NCBI RefSeq assembly: GCF_900142545.1
Contig: NZ_FRBF01000002.1
Coordinates: forward strand, 124,001 to 188,000
DNA: 64,000 bases
Reading direction: 5' to 3'
From: Fibrobacter sp. UWT2
Lineage (GTDB): Bacteria > Fibrobacterota > Fibrobacteria > Fibrobacterales > Fibrobacteraceae
The notes beneath the pieces are model-generated. The model did not search any database, was not told the DNA's origin, and saw nothing but the letters and a program-made list of their open reading frames with translations. How positions within the stretch are numbered: position 1 is the first letter of the stretch; each line of letters begins with the position of its first letter. A program made the position numbers and the translations under genes. Of the stretch, positions 9,352-18,022 are shown piece after piece.

Positions 9352-9376
9352 GAAGTTGTAAAAAATGGAGGTTCAA

Positions 9377-10414
9377 ATGAATCGTAAAATTACTGGTATT
9401 CTTAGCGTTCTTGCCCTTTCGGCATTTACCTTTGCTCAGGAACCCGCTGCCGCTACTGCAGCTCCTGCCGCTGCTCCGGCCGAAGAAGCCGCCCCTGTCG
9501 CCGTCCGTGGCGCAGATGCCGCTGCTCCCGCTGCAACTGAACAAGCAGCTCCTGCTGCCGCCGAAGCTCCCGCTGCCGCTGTTGCTGAAGCTCCTGCCGC
9601 TGCGGAACCTGTCGCAGAACCCGCTGTTGTCGTAGCCCCCAAGGCTGTGCGTGGTGCCGATAACAAGGATGTCGGTCCTTCTTCTGAAGCCGCCCAGCGT
9701 TTCCGCGATGCTCGCAATACCGTTTATTACGAAACCGTCTATACCCGTGAAGATGGCGTTCCCGTTCGTACCGTTTATGTTGCCGAACGCGAAGGCAAGG
9801 ACACGGTTACCATGGATGAACTTAGGGGCCTTTATCCCATGAGCTTCAAGATTGGAGCCCATGCCTCTGTTGGTGCTTACCAGCTGGCTGGCAGTGATTG
9901 GGATAGCGACCAGTACAATGGTATGAACTGGAAAGCCGGTATCATGTCCATTATCCCGTTGAACGCCTATACAATGGGTATCAAGCTCGGTGTCCTTTTT
10001 GAACAGAGCCGCGCCAGCGAATCCTACTACGTAAACGAAGTCCCGACGAACTTCAAGTTCAGCCAGAAGAAAATCGATATCCCGGTACTCTTCACCTTCA
10101 AGGCTGCCACATCGAGAATCTTCTTCGACCTCGGTGCCGAAATGTCTATCCCGCTTTACGACAAGCTTCGCGTGTCTTATACCGACAGCAACGACAAGAA
10201 ACATTCCAGCAGAACGGATATGATGGATGATTACCGTAATAACCTGGATTGGGCTTTTGTCTTTGGATTCTCGGTGATGGCTAACAAGTACATTTCTCTC
10301 GACATCTCCGCTAACCTGGGTATGTCCGATTTGTACGACGGCCACATGAAGAATCTGAACCTGAATCTGGATGCTTCTTCCTTCAACGTCGGAATTTCCG
10401 TCTACCCGTTCTAA
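9377..10414 (+). CDS. Outer-membrane beta-barrel protein with Ala/Pro-rich N-terminus
   Basis: The 345-residue protein has a signal peptide ending near FTFAQ, then about 75 residues dominated by Ala, Pro and Glu in which VRGAD recurs. The C-terminal half alternates hydrophobic and polar residues in the style of small OmpA/PorT-type barrels and ends in a terminal Phe. The low-complexity segment probably spans the periplasm or contacts peptidoglycan; the exact role is unknown. The start at 9377 is chosen because GGAGG lies 6 nt before it; an ATG at 9365 overlaps that ribosome site. A strong promoter precedes it. Confidence 0.75.
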   Translation: MNRKITGILSVLALSAFTFAQEPAAATAAPAAAPAEEAAPVAVRGADAAAPAATEQAAPAAAEAPAAAVAEAPAAAEPVAEPAVVVAPKAVRGADNKDVGPSSEAAQRFRDARNTVYYETVYTREDGVPVRTVYVAEREGKDTVTMDELRGLYPMSFKIGAHASVGAYQLAGSDWDSDQYNGMNWKAGIMSIIPLNAYTMGIKLGVLFEQSRASESYYVNEVPTNFKFSQKKIDIPVLFTFKAATSRIFFDLGAEMSIPLYDKLRVSYTDSNDKKHSSRTDMMDDYRNNLDWAFVFGFSVMANKYISLDISANLGMSDLYDGHMKNLNLNLDASSFNVGISVYPF

Positions 10415-10417
10415 TAT

Positions 10418-11383
10418 ATGATCCTTGCCATTGTCGCTGTAATTCTTGGCCTAGCGGTTCTCGTCTGGAGTGCTGATAAATTCGTAGACGGAGCCGTAGG
10501 TATTGCCGAATTTTGCGGCATGTCTACACTTTTGATTGGTATGGTAATCGTAGGCTTTGGGACCTCTGCTCCGGAGCTTACGGTTTCTGCTATTTCGGCA
10601 TCTCAAGGGAATCCCGAGCTGGCGCTCGGTAACGCCTACGGTAGCAACATTGCAAACATAGCCTTGATTCTTGGCGCAACGGCCCTGATTTCGCCTATCT
10701 TGATGCAACGTTCGGTTATCCGTGACGACTTGCCCATATTGATAGCAGTCTCCATTCTTTCGATTATCTTGGTGTGGGACGGTAGCGTGGTGCGCTGGAA
10801 CGGCATCTTGCTGCTGGTGGTCTTTGTATTGGTGATGGGGTATAACAGCTGGCGCGAAATGAGGAAGGCTCATTCCGAGGCGGCTGAATCTGTCGAAGAT
10901 AATTCTTCTGAAAAGGGCTCTTTGGGCAAGTCCATCTTGTGGCTTGTGCTTGGGCTCGTTTTGCTGGTGGCTAGCTCGCGCGCACTCGTGTGGGGGGCTG
11001 TCGAAATAGCCCGAACTCTTGGCGTGAGCGATCTTTTGATTGGTCTTACGATTGTGGCGGTGGGAACGTCTCTGCCGGAACTGGCCAGTTCCATTGCCGC
11101 AGCCCGCAAGGGTGAAAACGATCTTGCGTTGGGAAACATTATCGGTTCCAACCTGTTCAATACGCTGGCCGTCGTGGGCCTTGCAGCGACCATTTCTCCG
11201 ATGGATGAAATCGAGAATGTGGTGACGACCCGCGATATGCCGCTTATGATTGCGTTGACTGTAGCCTTGATTGTTCTTGGCTTTAGGCGTAAGGGCGACG
11301 GTCGCTTGAATCGTATTGCCGGCGCAATTCTTTTAGCCGTCTATGTCGGCTACCTTACCCTGCTTGTTGTCCAAGCTACCTAA
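10418..11383 (+). CDS. Sodium/calcium exchanger family protein (YrbG-like)
   Basis: This 321-residue membrane protein consists of two inverted halves. Each has the alpha-repeat of the CaCA exchanger family: GTSAPELTVSAISAS with LALGNAYGSNIAN in the first half, GTSLPELASSIAAARKG with LALGNIIGSNLFN in the second. About ten hydrophobic segments are visible. It should exchange Ca2+ (or another cation) for Na+ or H+ across the inner membrane. It starts 3 nt after the stop of the outer-membrane protein gene. It ends by overlapping the convergent SpmA/SpmB gene by 4 nt. Confidence 0.9.
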   Translation: MILAIVAVILGLAVLVWSADKFVDGAVGIAEFCGMSTLLIGMVIVGFGTSAPELTVSAISASQGNPELALGNAYGSNIANIALILGATALISPILMQRSVIRDDLPILIAVSILSIILVWDGSVVRWNGILLLVVFVLVMGYNSWREMRKAHSEAAESVEDNSSEKGSLGKSILWLVLGLVLLVASSRALVWGAVEIARTLGVSDLLIGLTIVAVGTSLPELASSIAAARKGENDLALGNIIGSNLFNTLAVVGLAATISPMDEIENVVTTRDMPLMIALTVALIVLGFRRKGDGRLNRIAGAILLAVYVGYLTLLVVQAT

Positions 11384-12627
11384 GCGGTAGGCGGGAAGAA
11401 CAGGTACGCAATCGCGATGGCTGCAACTACGCCTGCGGCGTCTGCAATCAAGGCGCAAGTGACGGCGTGACGCGTCTTTTTAACACCTACAGATCCAAAG
11501 TAAACGGCGATGATGTAGAACGTCGTGTCGGCGGCTCCCTGGAACATGCAGCTCAGGCGGCCTGCGAAACTGTCGGGGCCTAGAGTCTTCATGGCATCGA
11601 TCATCATGCCGCGGGCACCGCTACCGCTCAAGGGTTTCATGATGGCGGTGGGGAGTGCGGGAACAACGTCGTTACCTACACCGCAAAGTCCAAGAATCCA
11701 GGAAACGCCGTTCAGTAACAAGTCCATGGCACCGCTAGCGCGGAACACGGCCACGCCCACAAGAATGGCGACCAGGTTCGGGATAATCATCACGGCGGTA
11801 TGGAAACCGTCCTTGGCGCCTTCTACGAAGGCTTCGTAAGCTTGAATCTTCTTGTAGACAGCCAGCCCGAGGAAGGCCACGATAATTCCGAACAGGGCGA
11901 TACCGCTAATCAAAAGACTGGTGGTGCCGATGGCTTCGGCGGTCAAGTGGCTGAAGTAGACCATGATCGAAATGACGCAGGCCGAAAGACCGGCCAGCCA
12001 GGCGATCGTCACGGGGTCTTTAAGTTTGACTTTCTGGAAAAAGCTCAAGGCAAAGATGCCTGCAATGGTGCTGAAGAACGTAGAAAGCAAAAGGGGCAGG
12101 AAAACATCGCTGGGGTTAGATGCGCCCATCTGCGCACGGTAAGTCATGATGCTTACGGGAATCAGCGTAAGGCCGCTTGCATTCAAGACCAGGAACATAA
12201 TCTGCGAGTTGCTCGCGACGGTCTTGTCTTCGTTCGGGTTGATTTCTTGCAGCTGCTTCATGGCCTGCAGGCCCATGGGCGTTGCGGCGTTGTCGAGACC
12301 CAGCATGTTCGCGCTGATGTTCATGAGCATGGTTCCAATCACCGGGTGGTTCTTGGGAATCTCGGGGAAGAGTCGGCTGAACAGCGGCGAAACAATCTTT
12401 GCAAGAATCTGTACGGCTCCCGCTTTTTCACCAATCTTCATGATGCCTAGCCAAAGGCTCAAGATGCCGGTAAGGCCGATAGCGATTTCGAATGCCGTCT
12501 TGGACATATCGAATGCACCGAGGATTGCCTTGTTGAATATGCCCGAGTCGCCAAAAGCGAGCCACTGGACCATGCAGGCGACAAATGCGCCAAAAAAGAA
12601 AACAAGCCAGATAATGTTTAAAACCAT
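11380..12627 (-). CDS. SpmA/SpmB-type nucleoside-recognition membrane protein (fusion)
   Basis: This 415-residue polytopic membrane protein joins an SpmA-like half (residues 1-200, with NMLGLDNAATPMGLQAM near 110) to an SpmB-like half (about 240-415, with LPTAIMKPLSGSGARGM near 325). Both halves carry the Gate/nucleoside-recognition fold. In Bacillus the two are separate spore-maturation genes. Fusions occur in many Gram-negative bacteria that do not sporulate, and the transported substrate is not known. Its stop overlaps the convergent exchanger gene by 4 nt. Confidence 0.85.
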   Translation of the reverse strand: MVLNIIWLVFFFGAFVACMVQWLAFGDSGIFNKAILGAFDMSKTAFEIAIGLTGILSLWLGIMKIGEKAGAVQILAKIVSPLFSRLFPEIPKNHPVIGTMLMNISANMLGLDNAATPMGLQAMKQLQEINPNEDKTVASNSQIMFLVLNASGLTLIPVSIMTYRAQMGASNPSDVFLPLLLSTFFSTIAGIFALSFFQKVKLKDPVTIAWLAGLSACVISIMVYFSHLTAEAIGTTSLLISGIALFGIIVAFLGLAVYKKIQAYEAFVEGAKDGFHTAVMIIPNLVAILVGVAVFRASGAMDLLLNGVSWILGLCGVGNDVVPALPTAIMKPLSGSGARGMMIDAMKTLGPDSFAGRLSCMFQGAADTTFYIIAVYFGSVGVKKTRHAVTCALIADAAGVVAAIAIAYLFFPPTA

Positions 12628-12644
12628 GGCTTGAAAAATAAAAA

Positions 12645-12682
12645 AAAGGCGAACCGTTTGATTTTCTCAAAGGTTCGCCTTT
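12645..12682 (-). terminator. Terminator after the small lipoprotein gene
   Basis: The 11-bp perfect stem AAAGGCGAACC/GGTTCGCCTTT has a 16-nt loop and is followed on the minus strand by seven T. It ends the transcript of the two genes at 12708-14410. Confidence 0.75.
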
Positions 12683-12707
12683 AATAGTTGATGGGTTTGT
12701 TTTCGAC

Positions 12708-13097
12708 TTAGTCTTCGTCGTCGTCCATAGACATGAACTGAATCAACATTTCGCAAGTCATTTCACCTTGATAAACGTAGAAGGTGGTACTCTTGTCGCC
12801 AATGTCGCACTTCTTTCCGCCAGCGGGACACTTGTCTGTGAGGATACCATCGTTTTCTGCGTTGCATTCGCTCTTCAGCGACATGTCAGTCGTTTCGGCG
12901 CAGAATGCTCCGGACACGTCTTTACAGGCAATAATGTTGCCTGTAGGACCAGCGGGGGTATCGTCATCGATAACGGAGGGAGAATCGTTTCCGTCGTTAT
13001 CAACGTTGTTGATACGTGATTCGCCAGAGCCCTTGCCGGAGCAAGCTGCCAAGGCAAGCAGGCTGAATCCCAAAATAATCTTTGCAACGGATTTCAT
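12708..13097 (-). CDS. Small lipoprotein of unknown function
   Basis: The 129-residue protein has a lipoprotein signal peptide with lipobox LAAC (Cys19) followed by a Gly/Ser/Asn/Asp-rich linker. The C-terminal 80 residues hold six further cysteines, suggesting a disulphide-stabilised periplasmic or surface domain, and end in an acidic tail. It is 11 nt downstream of the outer-membrane protein gene at 13109 and probably co-transcribed with it. No known family is recognised. Confidence 0.75.
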   Translation of the reverse strand: MKSVAKIILGFSLLALAACSGKGSGESRINNVDNDGNDSPSVIDDDTPAGPTGNIIACKDVSGAFCAETTDMSLKSECNAENDGILTDKCPAGGKKCDIGDKSTTFYVYQGEMTCEMLIQFMSMDDDED

Positions 13098-13108
13098 GTT
13101 AGCCTCTC

Positions 13109-14410
13109 TTAGAACACGAGGAAGATGCCGAGGTTACCGACGAGGCCGGACCATGTATCGTTGTTCAGGTTGTCAGCAACAGAAGCTTCGATAACCAGGT
13201 GGTCGTAGCTGAAGCGGAGACCGGCGCTGGCGTTCGTCGTGTTGGTGCGCATAGAGATGATGGAGGTGTCGTTGTTGGCTGCACCTTCTTCGATGGATTC
13301 GGTCTTGTAGTCGATGACCTTCCAAACGAAGGCTGCGCTACCGAAGAGGATCCAGTTTTCGTTGAGGGCCATTTCGGCGAGGATGTTCGGTGTAGAGAAC
13401 AGGCCGAAGTCGTAGGTGTTGGTGGTCTGGTTGCCATTTTCGATTTCATCGAAGATGTAGACCGGCAAGCGGTTGTTCAAGCCAAGGAACACCTGGGCGT
13501 TTTCAGCAGTGAAAACCGGGAAAGAGAAGTCGAAACGCGGCTGGATGAGGATGAAGGCGTTGTTGTTGGTGGTTTCGGTAGTGGTGTTACCGGCCTTCAC
13601 GCGGCGGTCGCTCTTCTGGCGCAAGAAGTCGAGGCCAGCAGCCCAAGCAAAGTTCGTAGCGGACGGACCGTTAGAGAGGGTCACGCTAGCACCGAGATCC
13701 CAGAAGTCCGGATCGTCTTCGGTCTTGTTGCCGTTGTTGTCGGTTTCGACGTCGGTTTCTTCATCGAAGGTGAGCCAGTAGACGTTAGCAACGATGTCGA
13801 AGGTTCCGAGAGGAGCGCCGAACTTCACGTTGATGTAGTCGCCTGCAGCGGTCGTGGATTCGTCGCGGGTGTTCTTGACGTTGGCGGCCTTCTGTTCGTT
13901 AGAAGTCCAGGTCTTGTCGATGGCGAGGTCAACAGCTACACCGAAAGCGGGAGTAGCGATACCGGCAGTGAACATGCCGAGACCAGCTCTGTTGTCAAAA
14001 GCGAGGAGGTAGGTCATGCTGCTGGAGCCGAGAGCAAGAACGCCTTCTTCGCCAGTCGGTTCAACGTAGAACAGCTTGCGGCCGTTCATCTTGTAGACAG
14101 CGTTCATGTCGCCGTCGATGGTGGAGGCGCCGAACTGGTTGTTGACGGTGTTGTAAGCGTTACCGTGGAGAACGTTGAACTTGCCTGTAGCGGCCGGAGT
14201 CGGAACGCTTTCGGAGGCGGCAGGAGCTTCGAAGCTGGTAGTAGAAGAAGTTTCAGCTGCGGGTGCCGGTTCGGGTTCCGGTGCGGCAGGAGCTTCTTCC
14301 TGAACGCTTTCAGTAGAGCTGGTGGATTCTTCGTATTCGTCATCATAGTCCTGAGCGACGGCAGCAGACACTGCGAGCGCAGAGACGACAGAAATAAGCT
14401 TAATATTCAT
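13109..14410 (-). CDS. Outer-membrane porin-like protein
   Basis: The 433-residue protein has a signal peptide ending at AVAQ, then a 60-residue Glu/Pro/Ala/Ser-rich linker. Its long C-terminal part has the alternating pattern, Asn/Thr-rich loops and terminal Phe of an outer-membrane beta-barrel. AAGGAGA precedes the ATG. The acidic Pro-rich linker is like that of the protein at 9377. No specific family is recognised; general porin or structural outer-membrane protein is the best call. Confidence 0.65.
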   Translation of the reverse strand: MNIKLISVVSALAVSAAVAQDYDDEYEESTSSTESVQEEAPAAPEPEPAPAAETSSTTSFEAPAASESVPTPAATGKFNVLHGNAYNTVNNQFGASTIDGDMNAVYKMNGRKLFYVEPTGEEGVLALGSSSMTYLLAFDNRAGLGMFTAGIATPAFGVAVDLAIDKTWTSNEQKAANVKNTRDESTTAAGDYINVKFGAPLGTFDIVANVYWLTFDEETDVETDNNGNKTEDDPDFWDLGASVTLSNGPSATNFAWAAGLDFLRQKSDRRVKAGNTTTETTNNNAFILIQPRFDFSFPVFTAENAQVFLGLNNRLPVYIFDEIENGNQTTNTYDFGLFSTPNILAEMALNENWILFGSAAFVWKVIDYKTESIEEGAANNDTSIISMRTNTTNASAGLRFSYDHLVIEASVADNLNNDTWSGLVGNLGIFLVF

Positions 14411-14457
14411 TCGTATCTCCTTACGAGAGTTAGGTTGGTTTTATGGCCAATATAACA

Positions 14458-14487
14458 AAAAGGTTACGGCGGTTCAAGCCGTAACCA
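14458..14487 (-). terminator. Terminator downstream of serS
   Basis: The 9-bp perfect stem GGTTACGGC/GCCGTAACC has a 7-nt loop and is followed by five T on the minus strand. It lies 160 nt past the serS stop, with a 45-nt palindromic repeat in between. Confidence 0.65.
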
Positions 14488-14583
14488 AATTGTTGTACTT
14501 TATTTTCAATATGTTGTATTGAAAAAAGTTTACTTATGAGACCGCTCGTGCTAGAGTCAAATGAAAAAATATGATAAGCACTC

Positions 14584-14628
14584 GCTCTCGCCACCACGAC
14601 TGATTTGAATCAGTCGCTTGTGGCTCAC
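14584..14628. repeat. 45-nt palindromic repeat, copy A
   Basis: Ends GCTCTCGCC and GGCTCAC flank a 9-bp perfect stem CGACTGATT/AATCAGTCG. It has the same length and ends as copies at 18549, 18610 and 32405 but a different, self-complementary stem. It lies between the serS stop and its terminator. Confidence 0.85.
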
Positions 14629-14647
14629 GTAAAACTACTTTAACGAA

Positions 14648-15934
14648 TTACTTCTTCGGTTCGATCACTTCCATGCCGCCCATGTACGGACGTAGCACTT
14701 CAGGAATGACGAGAGAGCCGTCTTTCTGCTGGTAGTTGTCGCAGATACCGACCATTACGCGCGGCGTTGCAAGGCCAGAACCATTCAAGGTGTGAACGTA
14801 GACGTTCTTGCCACCGATCTTGGTCTTGATGTTGGCGCGGCGAGCCTGGTAATCTTCGAAGTTGGAGCAGGAGCTGACTTCGAGCCACTTCTTTTCGACC
14901 GGAGCGTAAACTTCGAGGTCGTAGCACTTGGCGGCACCGAAACCGAGGTCACCCTTACAGAGGGCGAGACGGTGGTAGGGGAGGCCGAGCTTTTCCAGAA
15001 GCATTTCACCGAAGCGGGTGAGTTCTTCGTGGTCTTCGTAGCTGTGATCCGGATGGGCGAAGTAAACCATTTCGACCTTGTTGAACTGGTGCAGGCGGAG
15101 AAGACCGCGGGTGTCCTTGCCGTAGCTACCGGCTTCGCGGCGGAAGCAAGCGGAGTAGGCGCAAATACGCTTCGGAAGTTCAGATTCCGGAATCACTTCG
15201 CCGGAGTAGAGGTTGGTCAGAGGCACTTCTGCGGTCGGGATGAGGAACAGGTCATCGTCCTTGTCGCAGCGGTACATGTCTTCTTCGAACTTCGGGAGCT
15301 GGCCCGTGCCGCGCATGGTATTGCGGGTCACGAGGTACGGCGGCGTGAATTCTTCGAAGCCGTTCTTCATGTGTTCATCGAGGAAGAACTGGATGAGGGC
15401 GCGTTCGAGGCGAGAGCCCCAGCCGCGGTAAACCGGGAAACCGGAACCGGAAATCTTGGCACCGCGTTCAAAGTCGAAAATGCCGAGGCGTTCGCCGAGG
15501 GTCTTGTGGTCCACGCGGGCGAAGTCATCGTTCTTGGTGTAGTAGTCGGCGGGAATCGGGCCGTCTTTTTCAACAACGTTGTCCGAACTGTCCTTGCCTT
15601 CCGGAGAACGCGGAGCGATGTTCGGCACGTGCATGAGCATTTCGGTCTGCTTGTAGTCGAGATCCTTGAGCTTCTTGTCGAGTTCGTCGATCTTGTTGCC
15701 GAGTTCGCGCGTGGCGGCCTGGGCTTCGTCGGCGTTTTCGCCCTTCTTCTTGAGTTCGCCAATCTTCTTGGACTGGGCGTTGCGTTCACTCTTGAGGCGT
15801 TCGACTTCGGTGAGGAGCGGGCGGCGTTCGTTATCGACAGCCAGCACGTCACGAAGGCTTACGGTCGTATATTTCTTTTCGGTTTCAGCAATATAATATT
15901 CCGGATTTTCGCGGATTTTCTTGATGTCAAGCAT
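14648..15934 (-). CDS. serS: Seryl-tRNA synthetase
   Basis: The 428-residue enzyme has the long N-terminal antiparallel coiled coil (about residues 30-105) that grips the tRNA-Ser variable arm. The class II catalytic core follows, with motif 2 around FRREAGSYGKDTRGLLR (near residue 268) and motif 3 around NGSGLATPRVMVGICDN (near residue 385). It charges tRNA-Ser with serine. Length and order are typical. The upstream gap shows no recognisable T-box leader. Confidence 0.97.
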   Translation of the reverse strand: MLDIKKIRENPEYYIAETEKKYTTVSLRDVLAVDNERRPLLTEVERLKSERNAQSKKIGELKKKGENADEAQAATRELGNKIDELDKKLKDLDYKQTEMLMHVPNIAPRSPEGKDSSDNVVEKDGPIPADYYTKNDDFARVDHKTLGERLGIFDFERGAKISGSGFPVYRGWGSRLERALIQFFLDEHMKNGFEEFTPPYLVTRNTMRGTGQLPKFEEDMYRCDKDDDLFLIPTAEVPLTNLYSGEVIPESELPKRICAYSACFRREAGSYGKDTRGLLRLHQFNKVEMVYFAHPDHSYEDHEELTRFGEMLLEKLGLPYHRLALCKGDLGFGAAKCYDLEVYAPVEKKWLEVSSCSNFEDYQARRANIKTKIGGKNVYVHTLNGSGLATPRVMVGICDNYQQKDGSLVIPEVLRPYMGGMEVIEPKK

Positions 15935-16086
15935 TTGATGCCTCGGTTGGAAAAATTTACGGGGGAGAATATAGCAACTTTTTGCCTGTTGTGTTTTGGT
16001 ACAACGCTATTTATATGGGACTCGGCGAATTCCTGCAATTTCAGTATATATTGGATTTTAGCACATATTATCAAGAGGAGTGATTT

Positions 16087-17247
16087 ATGAAATATGTACT
16101 GCCGCTTTTAATTGCAGCGTCGATGTCTTTTGCCCAATGGGGCGGCTGGGGCGGAGGCGGTGGAAAATCCATCAATGACTATAAAAAGGTGTCTGTTTCG
16201 GGCCGAGATGTCTACGTCTATGCTCCGTCCGGTATCGCCGACAATAGTCCGTTGCTCATGTCGTTCCACGGCATGGACCAGGACCCCAATTATCAGCAGT
16301 CCAATACCCACTGGGAAGCCGTTGCCGATACGGCGGGCTTTGTTGTAGCCTATCCCAAGGGCGCAACGGGTTACAGCACCTGGGATATCAGCGGTGACCA
16401 GGATACCAAATGGATCACGCAGATTATCGACCAGTTGGCCAACGACTACAAGATCGACAAAAAGCGCGTGTATATGTCGGGCTTCTCCATGGGTGGCATG
16501 CTCAGCTACCATGCCATGGGTAAGATCGCCGACAAGATTGCTGCCTTTGCTCCTTGCTCCGGCTACCTGATGATGGGTGCCGGCACGGCTCAGCGCCCGG
16601 TGCCTATATTCCATACTCACGGAACCAGCGATAACGTGGTGGGCTATGATGGTCTCGAAAACAACCTGAAGAGCTACCGCGACCAGTTCAAGTGCCCGTC
16701 TCAGGCGGAAGTCGAGAGCAATCACCCGAACAGCGAGAACAGGGCTACGCTTTACACCTGGGGCCCGTGCGAAAACGGCATCTATGTGAAGCACCTGAAG
16801 CTCGAGGGTCGTCAGCATAGCCCCTCCAAGGCCGATGTTTCCGATATTTGGAACTTCGTGAAGCAATGGAACTTGAATGGCCTTATCAGCGACAAGCCTG
16901 AACCGGAATCCTCTTCTAGTGAAGTCGCTTCTTCGTCTTCTGTAGCCTCTTCTTCGTCTGAAGCTCCGAAGTCTTCTAGCAGCAAAAATCATAAGCACTC
17001 TTCTTCTAGTGAGGGCACCGAAGCTTTGGCCTTAGATGTTAGCTTGGCATCGGTCTCTGTCTTCAAGTCTTCCGACAACAGCATCATGGTTTCCAATGCT
17101 GAGGGCAAGTCTATCACGGTGTTCAACAGCCTCGGCCAAATCGTCCGTACTACCCGCGGTATCGGGAACGTGCAGAAGGTATATACCGGAGCCAAGGGCG
17201 TGTACATTGTAAAGGTCGGTTCTAGGACGTTTAAGACCTCGCTCTAG
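16087..17247 (+). CDS. Secreted CE1/PHB-depolymerase-type esterase with C-terminal sorting-like tail
   Basis: The 386-residue protein has a signal peptide ending at SFAQ, a Gly-rich segment, then an alpha/beta-hydrolase domain (about residues 30-270). The oxyanion region is around SFHGMDQ, the nucleophile motif is GFSMGG, the acid is probably Asp in GTSDNV and the His lies in GRQHSPS. The fold and length fit feruloyl or acetyl-xylan esterases of family CE1. A poly-serine linker (275-310) follows. The last 75 residues, with FNSLGQIV and GVYIVKVG, look like a T9SS-type C-terminal signal. GAGG precedes the ATG. It is divergent from serS. Confidence 0.82.
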   Translation: MKYVLPLLIAASMSFAQWGGWGGGGGKSINDYKKVSVSGRDVYVYAPSGIADNSPLLMSFHGMDQDPNYQQSNTHWEAVADTAGFVVAYPKGATGYSTWDISGDQDTKWITQIIDQLANDYKIDKKRVYMSGFSMGGMLSYHAMGKIADKIAAFAPCSGYLMMGAGTAQRPVPIFHTHGTSDNVVGYDGLENNLKSYRDQFKCPSQAEVESNHPNSENRATLYTWGPCENGIYVKHLKLEGRQHSPSKADVSDIWNFVKQWNLNGLISDKPEPESSSSEVASSSSVASSSSEAPKSSSSKNHKHSSSSEGTEALALDVSLASVSVFKSSDNSIMVSNAEGKSITVFNSLGQIVRTTRGIGNVQKVYTGAKGVYIVKVGSRTFKTSL

Positions 17248-17273
17248 GATTTAACATAATTGTTGCCTTAAAG

Positions 17274-17299
17274 ACACTCCCTCTGGGAGTGTTTTTTTT
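17274..17299 (+). terminator. Terminator after the esterase gene
   Basis: The 8-bp stem ACACTCCC/GGGAGTGT has a 3-nt loop and is followed by eight T. It ends the esterase transcript 12 nt before the next start codon, so the lipoprotein gene probably needs its own promoter or read-through. Confidence 0.85.
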
Positions 17300-17310
17300 A
17301 AATTTGCAAT

Positions 17311-17823
17311 ATGCCTTTTAGAAACGTGTCTCGTATACTTTGTTTTGTTGCAATTGCCCTGTTTGCGGGGCTTTTGAGTGGCTGCTACAGCTTTACGGCG
17401 TCGACACTTCCGAGCCATATCAAGACGGTCAAGATTCACGAAGTCGAAGACAAGACGCTTGATCCGGTGCTTGCCAACAACATCCGCGAAGGCGTGGTCG
17501 AAATGTTCCGCAAGAATGCGGGCGGCGTTCGCCTTGTGACCGGCGAAGCCAATGCAGACTTTGAAATGACCCTTTTGAGCTACACCAACAAGCCCGAAAA
17601 CTATAACAGCAACAGCGATGTGGAAACCTACCGTGTCACCATTCGAGTTAGCGTGAAGTTCTTTGATAATGTCAAGGAAAAGGTTATCTACGAATCCAAG
17701 TCGCTGAGCGCCGAAGGCACCTACGATGTCCAGGCAAATGAAACCGAAGACCGTCATGGTCAGGCCCGAGCCATCGAAAAACTCCAAGACTTGATTATCA
17801 CCAATGCGCTAGCTAAGTGGTAG
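17311..17823 (+). CDS. lptE: LptE-like lipopolysaccharide-assembly lipoprotein
   Basis: The 170-residue protein has a lipoprotein signal with lipobox LSGC (Cys26) followed by YSF. Its body has the LptE pattern: an early strand SHIKTVKI, then LANNIREGVVEMFRKN, then strands reading FEMTLLSY and YRVTIRVSVKFFD. LptE forms the plug of the LptD barrel that places LPS on the cell surface. The family is weakly conserved, so this assignment rests on size, lipobox and strand pattern. The start is the first ATG after the terminator. Confidence 0.65.
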   Translation: MPFRNVSRILCFVAIALFAGLLSGCYSFTASTLPSHIKTVKIHEVEDKTLDPVLANNIREGVVEMFRKNAGGVRLVTGEANADFEMTLLSYTNKPENYNSNSDVETYRVTIRVSVKFFDNVKEKVIYESKSLSAEGTYDVQANETEDRHGQARAIEKLQDLIITNALAKW

Positions 17824-17837
17824 CGTTATGCGACGCT

Positions 17838-17876
17838 AAAAAAAATACACCGCCTTCGATGTAATCTCGGGCGGTG
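17838..17876 (-). terminator. Minus-strand terminator-like hairpin
   Basis: The stem CACCGCC/GGCGGTG with a 15-nt loop is followed on the minus strand by a run of about nine T. It lies downstream of the Nudix gene and converges on the LptE-like gene. Confidence 0.55.
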
Positions 17877-18022
17877 CTAGGGGTTGGTTTGGATATCTAT
17901 AAAGTAAACTTATTACACCGAAATCGTTGCATAAAATCGTGTAAAATATTTTTTCACAACGACTTACGTGTTTTGTTCATGCGCAAATGTAACTTTTTCC
18001 CCCGATTTTTAAAGGGAAAAAA

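Noticed and set aside
9302-10345. A 347-codon frame opposite the outer-membrane protein gene
   Set aside because: It has no signal or motif, and its Ser/Gly-rich end is the complement of the Ala/Pro/Glu-rich linker of the real gene, which has a promoter and ribosome site.
13199-14455. A 418-codon frame opposite the porin-like gene
   Set aside because: It is antisense to a gene with a signal peptide, C-terminal Phe and a ribosome site; no independent support.
15935-16086. T-box leader upstream of serS
   Set aside because: I could not find the conserved T-box sequence or a matching antiterminator; the gap is short and shared with a divergent gene.
17821-17838. A hairpin over the LptE-like stop codon as a plus-strand terminator
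   Set aside because: The stem is short and followed by A rather than T on the plus strand.
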